This document shows positions 1 to 5,476 of a DNA stretch of 5,476 nt, piece by piece. A program made the position numbers and the translations under genes. Source of the DNA: an uncultured Solobacterium sp. (lineage in GTDB: Bacteria > Bacillota_I > Bacilli_A > Erysipelotrichales > Erysipelotrichaceae); assembly GCA_937910655.1 (NCBI GenBank), contig CALEMV010000079.1, positions 1 through 5,476 of the forward strand, read 5' to 3'. The notes beneath the pieces are model-generated. The model was given only the letters and a program-made list of their open reading frames with translations, made no database searches and had not been told where the DNA came from. The first letter of the stretch is position 1; each line of letters begins with the position of its first letter.

Positions 1-491
1 CTTGTATGCGGTGTATCAATTTGAATACCTTTTACGTGAATATCACCTAAATCAATTTCTATTTCACTATGAAATGTAATATCTGCATTACATACTTGAA
101 TTGTTCCGATATCTAAATACTGCTTATGCATACAATCGTAACAAAACTGTATATCTTCTCCTGTCTTTAAACGATCATGCATCGCCTCTTCTGTCCATTT
201 CCAATTTTTTACTTTCTTTAAGTATTCATTGGTTTTTACAGAAGCAATCATTGGAACACTACAACCAACCATACCAAAGGTATGATCCCAATGCCAATGT
301 GTAATCGCTAAAAGCTTAGGTGGATTTAAACCTAAGTCTTTCACTTCCGATAAAAATTTATGGTAGTTTTCAGGACTATTACCAGCATCTATCTGTAAGT
401 TAAACTTAGAGCCATGAATCAGATAGACGTAAGGTTGATCTGTTTCTGGATTGTTATCCATGTAATAAATATGATTTGTAAATTTCTTCAT
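1..491 (-). CDS. MBL-fold metallo-hydrolase, C-terminus cut by window edge
   Basis: Metallo-beta-lactamase-fold hydrolase. The ATG is at 491-489 and the frame stays open to the window edge, giving about 163 residues; the rest lies outside. Visible family features are the strand-plus-Asp motif LQIDAG (Asp35), the metal-binding HxHxDH motif as THWHWDH (His65, His67, Asp69, His70; bases 282-299), and a probable third metal-ligand His in DTPHT (His162) right at the edge. No signal peptide is seen, so the enzyme is likely cytoplasmic with a two-metal hydrolytic site. The stretch between motifs (about 90-125) is Lys/Trp-rich with Cys117 and Cys120 and could form part of a substrate lid. The start has a good AGAGG site at 497-501, inside the end of the transporter gene. 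Only 2 bases separate the two genes, so co-translation is likely. The family acts on very diverse substrates (thioesters, lactones, phosphoesters and others), so the substrate cannot be named. Fold assignment is confident, function is not. Confidence 0.88.
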   Translation of the reverse strand, partial: MKKFTNHIYYMDNNPETDQPYVYLIHGSKFNLQIDAGNSPENYHKFLSEVKDLGLNPPKLLAITHWHWDHTFGMVGCSVPMIASVKTNEYLKKVKNWKWTEEAMHDRLKTGEDIQFCYDCMHKQYLDIGTIQVCNADITFHSEIEIDLGDIHVKGIQIDTPHT

Positions 492-493
492 AG

Positions 494-1678
494 TTACCTC
501 TTTGTATTTTGTATACCTGCAAATGCAATTATCGTACCGATACAAGATAAAATAGCACCAATCAGTAATGCATGTGATATACCACTAAAGTCAATTAACC
601 ATCCACCGATGATTGATGAAAATACCGCACCACCAGTTTGCATTAAATTAAACATCATCTGTGCTTTAACAGTATCTTTCTCATCAATGATAATATTTGC
701 ATATTGCACAGATGCAGGAATATATATCGCAAAAGAAACAACTTGTAAAGCAAAACCAAAAGTTAAAGTCATCAATGATGGAGATAACCAAACAATGATA
801 GCTTTGATACTAAACATAATCATCGAAAATAAGAGTAAAGAAGATACTTTAAAACGACGACTGATCTCTTTAAAGCCAATCATACCTGGAAGTTCCATAA
901 GTGCCATAAACGCAATGAGATATCCCATTTCACGATTGTCTCCACCAACATTACGCACAATAGAAATCGTAAAGTTTGTTATGAAGGCATGAGCGTAATA
1001 GATAAATAACATTGCGATAGATAAAACTATAAACTTTGGATTTTCTTTAAAGAATACAAGTAATGAACTAGATTTATTGTTCGTCAAAGAATTCGTCGTA
1101 TCTAGCGTAGTTTGGATACGATGACGCGTAATATATATGCATAATAAAATGATTAATACCGTAATAATAAACAGTGCTGTCGGGATAGATTTCATACCGA
1201 TTCTTTCAATAAGAATCCCCATCGCTGCAGAAAGAATCGCAAAACATAATGAACCTCCCGCACGACATAAGCCAAAGTTAATCTTATACTTTGAGGGATC
1301 CATTAAAAACTGCACAGAAGTTAAAAATGCAATGACAGCATTCGCCAACGTTATCATTACAACATAATTAAGTGTTAATATAACCGAACGAACGCTAATA
1401 AAGAATAGTCCTATTGAACACACAAAGATAATTACAATCGATACCAAAAAAATTGTCATTGCGTTAATCTTCTTTGAACGATCTGCTAAATCCGCAAAAA
1501 ATGGCTGTAAAATTAAAGCACATATATTTGCGGAAGCCAAGATATAACCAGCTTCAGAATTTGAATATCCGCATGATAAAAGATAGGTTACTGAAAAACC
1601 AACAACCATGCAGTATGTCATCCAAAATAATGACTGTAAAGAAAAGTACTCGATATTTAATTGCTTAGTATTATCCAT
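494..1678 (-). CDS. Major facilitator superfamily transporter (LacY/phenylpropionate-permease-like)
   Basis: Integral membrane transporter of 394 residues, the normal MFS length. About twelve hydrophobic segments can be placed: roughly 14-36, 43-63, 73-95, 98-122, 139-158, 164-184, then a polar Ser/Thr/Asn-rich central loop (about 185-212), and 215-240, 250-270, 277-297, 300-322, 345-363 and 369-388. A motif-A-like loop between segments 2 and 3 reads FADLADRSKK (61-70). The NFGLCRAGGSL stretch before and into segment 5 (Arg139 in the membrane edge), MELPG in segment 8 and GGWLID in segment 11 resemble the LacY / 3-phenylpropionate permease-like branch (MFS_1_like), which are usually proton symporters. 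The start is ATG with AGGAG at 1682-1686; the spacing is a short 3 bases. It follows a terminator, so it is probably the first gene of a two-gene unit with the hydrolase downstream. The substrate cannot be deduced. A sugar, aromatic acid or drug are all possible. Confidence 0.9.
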   Translation of the reverse strand: MDNTKQLNIEYFSLQSLFWMTYCMVVGFSVTYLLSCGYSNSEAGYILASANICALILQPFFADLADRSKKINAMTIFLVSIVIIFVCSIGLFFISVRSVILTLNYVVMITLANAVIAFLTSVQFLMDPSKYKINFGLCRAGGSLCFAILSAAMGILIERIGMKSIPTALFIITVLIILLCIYITRHRIQTTLDTTNSLTNNKSSSLLVFFKENPKFIVLSIAMLFIYYAHAFITNFTISIVRNVGGDNREMGYLIAFMALMELPGMIGFKEISRRFKVSSLLLFSMIMFSIKAIIVWLSPSLMTLTFGFALQVVSFAIYIPASVQYANIIIDEKDTVKAQMMFNLMQTGGAVFSSIIGGWLIDFSGISHALLIGAILSCIGTIIAFAGIQNTKR

Positions 1679-1688
1679 AAACTCCTAA

Positions 1689-1725
1689 CAAAACTATCAT
1701 ACATGAAGGAGATTAAAAAAGGAAC
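1689..1725 (-). promoter_or_regulatory. Possible promoter for the transporter-hydrolase pair
   Basis: A TATGAT hexamer (bases 1696-1701, minus strand) lies between the upstream terminator and the transporter start. The -35 region at 17-18 base spacing would be TTCCTT or GTTCCT (about 1719-1725), a poor match that overlaps the terminator stem and T-run. Transcription would start near 1689, leaving a leader of only about 11 bases that barely contains the AGGAG site. Some promoter is expected here because of the terminator, but this one is weak; terminator read-through is the alternative. Confidence 0.3.
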
Positions 1726-1747
1726 ATTCCATAAATGAGAATGTTCC
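1715..1747 (-). terminator. Rho-independent terminator after the FakA-like gene
   Basis: On the minus strand, a perfect 9-base-pair stem (GGAACATTC, bases 1747-1739, pairing with GAATGTTCC, 1729-1721) encloses a 9-base loop and is followed directly by six T residues (1720-1715). It begins 8 bases after the stop codon of the DAK2-domain gene. The structure is the classic intrinsic terminator and ends the asp23-fakA transcription unit. The plus-strand reading also has a T-rich run after the stem, but no gene on that strand needs it. Confidence 0.9.
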
Positions 1748-1755
1748 TTATCATT

Positions 1756-3363
1756 TTATTCAGCTCCGATAATGAAACTGTATACTGGCTGTTGACCATC
1801 TTCAACGTCGATATCTACGTTGTAGTTCTGTTCAATAAATTGACGAATTTCTTCGCACTCTTCATCAGTAGCTTCAGAACCCTTGATGAGTGTTACAACT
1901 TCTGTATCTTCATCGCACATGTTCTTGATTAATTCCTTAGTAACTGCTAACTTATCCTTCTCATTGAAGATAATTTCCTTCTCTAAGATAGCCATGTAGT
2001 CACCAGAATTAATCTCTCTACCATCAACTGTTGTATCCTTAACAGCGTAAGTAATAGAACCTGTCTTTACTAGTGTGATTGCTTCATTCATCGCTTCTGT
2101 ATTTGCATCTACTTCTTCCTCAGGGTTGAAGCTAATACAAGCACTTAAGCCCTGCGGTACAGACTTAGTTTCGATAACGATAATCTTCTTATCTTCTGTT
2201 ACTTCAGCAGCTTGTTTTGCAGCCATGATAATATTTGAGTTATTTGGCAAGATATAAATTGTATCCGCATGAACCTTAGAGATTGCAGTTACGAAATCTT
2301 CTGTAGATGGGTTCATTGTTTGACCACCACTTACAACATAGTTTACGCGGTAATCAGTAAATAATTTCTTCAAGCCTTCTCCTGCAGCTACTGCGATAAT
2401 ACCGTAAGCTGCATTTTCAATTGCTGATTCTTCAGCCTCCATTAAGGATGGTTGTAAGTCTGATTGAATATCTTCAACCTGAACCTTAACAAACTTACCA
2501 TATTTCTGGCCAAGCATTAACACTTCACCAGGTGTCATAGAATGAACACTTAATGTAAATGCATCTTCTTTTACAACTAATTGAATATCATTGGCAATCT
2601 GTTCTAATTGCTTGCGAACTCTTTCTTCCTTGAAAGTCTTCTTACCGTTATCACTGAGAGAAACAATATACTCAACACGATATCCAGAAGCCTTTTCAGG
2701 TACTTCTGTATCAGCAGTATCACCTGCTAGGTTCTCTGTAATTGGCTTGCCTTGTAGATAAGACTTGAAACCTTCAAGAATTGTCACATAACCCATTGCA
2801 CCCGAGTCTACACAATGAGCTTCCTTGAGTACATCTAATAATTCAGGTGTACGTTGTAGAGAAGCGTTTGCTTCGTCCACAATATAATTTACAAATTCTT
2901 CAATAGAAGTTTCAGGATGGTTATTGATATAGATTTCACCATATTCAGCACTTTCTCTAACAACTGTTAAGATTGTTCCTTCTGTAGGACGCATAACAGC
3001 CTTGTAAGCCATCTTAGAACCATTCACTAACGCTTCAGAGAATTCCTCTACTGTCAGTTCTTCTTTATCCTTTGCGTATTGTGCAAAGCCACGGAAAATC
3101 TGAGATAAGATAACACCTGAATTACCACGTGCACCCATTAATAAACCACGGCTAAAAATCTTAGCAACTGTTGAAAGTGACTCTGATCCACTCTTTGAAA
3201 CTTCTGAGATACCATTCAAAATAGTCAAAGACATATTTGTACCTGTATCTCCATCTGGTACTGGGAATACATTCATCGCATCAACTGCTTTACGTTGATT
3301 GCTTAGATTGTGTGCTCCACTTTCAAGTAAGTTCTTTAAAATTAAACCATTAATCTTTTCCAT
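1756..3363 (-). CDS. fakA: DAK2-domain fatty acid kinase-like protein (YloV/FakA family)
   Basis: Protein of 535 residues; B. subtilis YloV is about 550. In the known family, FakA transfers phosphate from ATP to fatty acids held by FakB (DegV) proteins, feeding exogenous fatty acids into phospholipid synthesis. Domains: an N-terminal DhaL/DAK2 ATP-binding domain (about 1-205) with NVFPVPDGDTGTN (31-43; Asp37 and Asp39 are the expected Mg ligands), GARGNSGVILSQ (77-88) and DSGAMG (186-191); a middle domain (about 225-310); and a C-terminal domain (about 318-535) with GGQTMNPSTEDF (346-357), ILPNNSNIIMAA (371-382), VPQG (402-405) and a PVYSF end motif. Oddity: family residues expected to bind zinc in the middle domain appear replaced (Arg229, Met276; see findings). 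It starts at ATG 18 bases after the Asp23-like gene. The only nearby Shine-Dalgarno is GGGG (3372-3375), 8 bases from ATG. No FakB gene is in the window. Family assignment is very secure; kinase activity is inferred. Confidence 0.93.
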   Translation of the reverse strand: MEKINGLILKNLLESGAHNLSNQRKAVDAMNVFPVPDGDTGTNMSLTILNGISEVSKSGSESLSTVAKIFSRGLLMGARGNSGVILSQIFRGFAQYAKDKEELTVEEFSEALVNGSKMAYKAVMRPTEGTILTVVRESAEYGEIYINNHPETSIEEFVNYIVDEANASLQRTPELLDVLKEAHCVDSGAMGYVTILEGFKSYLQGKPITENLAGDTADTEVPEKASGYRVEYIVSLSDNGKKTFKEERVRKQLEQIANDIQLVVKEDAFTLSVHSMTPGEVLMLGQKYGKFVKVQVEDIQSDLQPSLMEAEESAIENAAYGIIAVAAGEGLKKLFTDYRVNYVVSGGQTMNPSTEDFVTAISKVHADTIYILPNNSNIIMAAKQAAEVTEDKKIIVIETKSVPQGLSACISFNPEEEVDANTEAMNEAITLVKTGSITYAVKDTTVDGREINSGDYMAILEKEIIFNEKDKLAVTKELIKNMCDEDTEVVTLIKGSEATDEECEEIRQFIEQNYNVDIDVEDGQQPVYSFIIGAE

Positions 3364-3381
3364 TACATTAACCCCATATCC

Positions 3382-3741
3382 TTATGCTACGACGCGAACG
3401 CCCTGAACAAAGACATTCACCTGGGCAACTTCCTGGGAGAGTGACTTTTCAAGCATATACTTAACTTTCTTCTGTGCTTCGGTAACAACTTCTGAGATCT
3501 TAACACCGAAACTTACAACGATATATAAATCAATTTCTAAACCAGCTTTACCATTACGAACAACTACACCTTTCGTATAGTTTTCTTTCTTTAATAGTTC
3601 AGCCCAGCCATCTTTTAAAATTTGTTTGCTGGCCATACCAACAACACCATAAGATTCTGTAATTACTCCACCAGCTAACGAAGCTACTGCTTCTTCTGAA
3701 ACGGAGATATTACCATAGTTTGTTTTCTTTTCAACTGCCAT
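3382..3741 (-). CDS. yloU: Asp23/Gls24 family envelope stress response protein (YloU-like)
   Basis: Small protein of 119 residues that matches the whole length of the Asp23/Gls24 (DUF322) family and closely resembles B. subtilis YloU. Visible signatures are the N-terminal YGNISVSEEAVASLAGG (9-25), YGVVGMASK (31-39), KGVVVRNG (57-64), the IDLYIVVSFGVKISEV strand-helix stretch (70-85) and the terminal VNVFVQGVRV (108-117). There is no signal peptide or membrane segment, so it is cytoplasmic; some relatives sit at the membrane through partner proteins. The exact role is not known, although family members are linked to cell-envelope stress and alkaline shock. The start is ATG with an AGGAG site (3748-3752) at 6-base spacing, and a good promoter lies just upstream. 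It is followed 18 bases later by the YloV/FakA-like gene; this pairing is conserved in B. subtilis (yloU-yloV), which supports both identities and suggests a shared function. Confidence 0.93.
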   Translation of the reverse strand: MAVEKKTNYGNISVSEEAVASLAGGVITESYGVVGMASKQILKDGWAELLKKENYTKGVVVRNGKAGLEIDLYIVVSFGVKISEVVTEAQKKVKYMLEKSLSQEVAQVNVFVQGVRVVA

Positions 3742-3766
3742 AAGTTACTCCTTACTAACGTTATGT

Positions 3767-3795
3767 ATTATATCAAAATGGTTATTATTATACAA
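3767..3795 (-). promoter_or_regulatory. Sigma-A-type promoter for the yloU-fakA unit
   Basis: On the minus strand, a perfect -10 hexamer TATAAT (3772-3767) sits 17 bases from a partial -35 TTGTAT (3795-3790), in an AT-rich spacer. Transcription would begin near 3760 and give a leader of about 20 bases containing the AGGAG site of the Asp23-like gene. It lies in the 96-base gap after divIB, and no terminator is seen there, so read-through from the murB-divIB unit may also occur. A second TATAAT (3792-3787) overlaps the -35 and could act as an alternative -10. Confidence 0.65.
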
Positions 3796-3837
3796 AATAT
3801 GTTACCTGTATATCGTTTATTTCACAGGATTTTCATG

Positions 3838-4905
3838 TTACTGCGCAGGTGTTGGTGTATTCAAAACACCAGTCGAATAATATCCTGCTTTGTAATTTTC
3901 TTGGAACTTATCATCAATAACCTCAATTCCTTTATCATCAATTGGTATTGCGATAGGATTCCCATTTACATCAATTGCAACATTTCCTTCAGCATCTGTA
4001 TAGAAGTGTTTCTCAATTGGTAAACCACTTGCATCAGTACGAACATTACCTTCAGCATCATACCAATATGCAATATTTGTAACTTCTGTTGCTATATCTG
4101 ATGCCTTCTGTTCCCATGGACAAGCAGCTGTATAGGCAACTTGATCTTTGCTAGTCCCCCACAAACACTTTGTTTTATCTGTAGCTTGACTGTAGATTGT
4201 AAAGTAATCATTTAAAATCTTCAGATTGTTATACGAAGCTACAAAGTAACTACCAATGCGCATGTGCACCAGTAATGCATGTGCATCATAGCGTAATGGA
4301 TATACAGAGATTGTAGAAATCTGCTGCAAAATAGAATCATCAATCTCATTTAATGCGACCGATACTTTTTTTAATAAATCTGTATCACTAAAACCAATTA
4401 GTTTTGGAAGCGATGCGACTACTTGTCGATTGCTATCATCAATAGTCGTTTGCTCACCATTACCAAACCAAATCAGTTCAGAACCCTCAGATTGATAGCC
4501 AACTAACTTCTTTTCTTTTACAGTAATTGTTATCGTATTACCACTGTTTAGACTGACTTTTGCATCCTCAATTAATGGATTAACTTCTAATTTTCTTTCT
4601 ACTAATACCGGTATAGTGAAATATAACTTTGAAGATGTATTAACTCCCGCAATTGTTTTAATATAATCATCACTTAGATACGTGCTACCTTGAATGGATA
4701 CCGCTCTAACCGAAGACATCGGAGATAACAAGTACATCACCACAATAACAACGATTGCCATCACTATAGCTAGATTAAATAACGCTGGTTGTCTCGAACG
4801 AAATAATTTAAGATTTGCTGCCAAACGTTTATTTTTAAAGATTCTTTCAACCGCTTCTGGAATCTTTTCGAAATCTGCGTTTAATCGATTCTTCTTTACT
4901 TCCAA
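3838..4905 (-). CDS. divIB: Cell division protein DivIB/FtsQ
   Basis: Bitopic membrane protein of the divisome. In the known family, DivIB/FtsQ forms a complex with FtsL and DivIC at the septum and helps control septal peptidoglycan synthesis. The 355 residues show a basic cytoplasmic N-terminus (1-41), one membrane segment (about 42-60), then an extracellular POTRA domain (about 65-133: VRAVSIQGSTYLSDDYI, later LIEDAKVSLNSGNTITITVKEKK), a beta domain (about 134-240) and a long tail (about 241-355). The tail is unusual: it holds the only two cysteines (Cys247, Cys262), and DAEGNV..D..G.PI repeats (283-297, 304-318, and a weaker copy at 323-331), ending in a Thr/Pro-rich stretch. The start is TTG at 4905-4903. 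It has a GGAG site (4914-4917) 8 bases upstream, no in-frame ATG or GTG exists before an upstream stop, and the next in-frame ATG lies inside the membrane segment. It overlaps the murB end by 10 bases, the murB-divIB order also known from Bacillus. Confidence 0.92.
   Translation of the reverse strand: MEVKKNRLNADFEKIPEAVERIFKNKRLAANLKLFRSRQPALFNLAIVMAIVVIVVMYLLSPMSSVRAVSIQGSTYLSDDYIKTIAGVNTSSKLYFTIPVLVERKLEVNPLIEDAKVSLNSGNTITITVKEKKLVGYQSEGSELIWFGNGEQTTIDDSNRQVVASLPKLIGFSDTDLLKKVSVALNEIDDSILQQISTISVYPLRYDAHALLVHMRIGSYFVASYNNLKILNDYFTIYSQATDKTKCLWGTSKDQVAYTAACPWEQKASDIATEVTNIAYWYDAEGNVRTDASGLPIEKHFYTDAEGNVAIDVNGNPIAIPIDDKGIEVIDDKFQENYKAGYYSTGVLNTPTPAQ
3913..4059 (-). repeat. Degenerate intragenic repeats coding the DivIB tail
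   Basis: Two 15-residue units (residues 283-297 and 304-318 of DivIB) share DAEGNV, a following Asp, then Gly and PI, at a 63-base offset. A weaker third unit, DDKGIEVID (323-331), follows. At DNA level, bases 3980-3996 and 4043-4059 match at 16 of 17 positions, so the first two copies probably arose by a local duplication rather than by chance. Confidence 0.7.
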
Positions 4906-5476
4906 TTGAACTTCTCCACTTCCATCTTGAGATCAATATTATATTTATTTTTAACTTCTCTTTGAATTTCTTCAATCAAAGTTAAATACTCAAGTGCGGT
5001 TGCTTTATGAACGTTCAAGATAAAATTACAATGTTTATCACTGACCATCGCCCCACCAATTTGTTTTCCACGATAGCCAATACCATCAATTAGTTGCCAT
5101 GCATTATGACCTTCTGGATTCTTAAATACAGAACCACAGCTTGGGAAGTTTAGTGGTTGTGAGTCTACTCTTCTCTTTCGGCGAGAATCCATTAATGCTT
5201 CAATCTCTTCTCTTGGCTTTGGTGTTAAACCATAACGTACACCTAAAATCAACCAATTTGGATTAGATTGGAAGATACTATGACGATAGGAGAAATCACA
5301 TTCAGATACCTTTAACCATACTAACTGATGGTCACGATATACAAGTACTTCTTTGATAACATCTTTCATGCTGATGTTATAAGCACCTGCATTCATAAAT
5401 ATACATCCACCTACAGTAGCAGGAATACCACTAGCAAACTCCAATCCAGAAAGACCACGCTTCATCGCTTCTGTCG
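4896..5476 (-). CDS. murB: UDP-N-acetylenolpyruvoylglucosamine reductase MurB, N-terminus missing
   Basis: C-terminal part (about 192 residues) of MurB, the cytoplasmic FAD enzyme that reduces UDP-GlcNAc-enolpyruvate to UDP-MurNAc with NADPH, the second committed step of peptidoglycan synthesis. The frame is open to the window edge; the ATG at 5465 is internal, because the GLSGLEFASGIPATVGG FAD-domain motif follows it at once and about 100 N-terminal residues are missing. Visible are MNAGAYN, FSYRHSIF (the Arg at 5283-5285 is in the substrate-binding site of the family), and PSCGSVFKNPEGH with the catalytic Ser at 5130-5132 that donates a proton to the enol intermediate. The expected Glu partner lies in the end motif LKMEVEKF (4920-4922). 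No extra Tyr-containing loop is obvious, which fits the type II MurB of Gram-positives. It overlaps divIB by 10 bases and ends at TAA 4898-4896. Confidence 0.95.
   Translation of the reverse strand, partial: TEAMKRGLSGLEFASGIPATVGGCIFMNAGAYNISMKDVIKEVLVYRDHQLVWLKVSECDFSYRHSIFQSNPNWLILGVRYGLTPKPREEIEALMDSRRKRRVDSQPLNFPSCGSVFKNPEGHNAWQLIDGIGYRGKQIGGAMVSDKHCNFILNVHKATALEYLTLIEEIQREVKNKYNIDLKMEVEKFNWK
4914..4917 (-). promoter_or_regulatory. Ribosome binding site setting the TTG start of divIB
   Basis: GGAG on the minus strand lies inside the last codons of murB, 8 bases before the TTG codon. It is the evidence for choosing this TTG, which overlaps the murB end; the arrangement suggests translational coupling between murB and divIB. 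Confidence 0.6.

Noticed and set aside
414..992. A 192-codon open frame on the plus strand.
   Set aside because: It lies antisense to the transporter gene and the start of the hydrolase gene, has no family-like motif, and the minus-strand frames have clear protein features and ribosome binding sites.
3795..3830. Possible hairpin after divIB (CCTGT pairing with ACAGG).
   Set aside because: The stem is only 5 base pairs with a 14-base loop and no T-run follows, so it does not qualify as an intrinsic terminator.
3763..4023. An 86-codon plus-strand open frame over the divIB end and the intergenic gap.
   Set aside because: It is antisense to the DivIB tail, its residue make-up is that of a random AT-rich translation, and no convincing ribosome binding site precedes it.
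5463..5465. ATG at 5465-5463 as the start of murB.
   Set aside because: The frame continues upstream to the window edge, and conserved MurB sequence begins right after this Met, so it is an internal residue of a gene cut by the window.
1..5476. Mobile elements, CRISPR arrays, tRNA or rRNA genes, riboswitches.
   Set aside because: No direct-repeat arrays, terminal inverted repeats, transposase motifs or recognisable RNA structures were seen; intergenic spaces are all under 100 bases.

Overview
The window looks like chromosomal DNA from a low-GC Gram-positive bacterium (Firmicutes). It is AT-rich, uses AGGAG-type ribosome binding sites, and carries a DivIB-type cell-division protein, a YloU/Asp23-type protein and a YloV/FakA-type kinase. 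Erysipelotrichia or a related class is possible, but this is only an impression because no rRNA or other taxonomic marker is present. All six genes lie on the minus strand, so transcription runs from high to low coordinates, and gaps between genes are short (under 100 bases).

Layout in the direction of transcription. (1) 5476-4896: the C-terminal part of murB, which makes a peptidoglycan precursor; its start is outside the window. (2) 4905-3838: divIB/ftsQ, starting at TTG and overlapping the murB end by 10 bases. It has a single membrane segment, a POTRA domain, and an unusual C-terminal tail with two cysteines and short repeats. (3) A 96-base gap with a good sigma-A-type promoter (3795-3767). 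(4) 3741-3382: a small Asp23/Gls24 family protein (YloU-like). (5) 3363-1756: a DAK2-domain protein of the YloV/FakA family, followed by a clear intrinsic terminator (1747-1715). (6) 1678-494: a 12-segment major facilitator transporter. (7) 491-1: a metallo-beta-lactamase-fold hydrolase, cut by the window edge and apparently translationally coupled to the transporter.

There are therefore three transcriptional blocks. murB-divIB is the tail of a cell-wall/division cluster. yloU-yloV is a conserved pair with its own promoter and terminator; the kinase is expected to phosphorylate fatty acids carried by FakB/DegV proteins, none of which is encoded here. The transporter-hydrolase pair is probably an accessory uptake or detoxification module with unknown substrate.

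Most of the window is ordinary core-genome content. I do not see a clearly new system. The two points most worth a second look are the apparent loss of the zinc-ligand residues in the FakA-like middle domain and the repeat-bearing, two-cysteine tail of DivIB.
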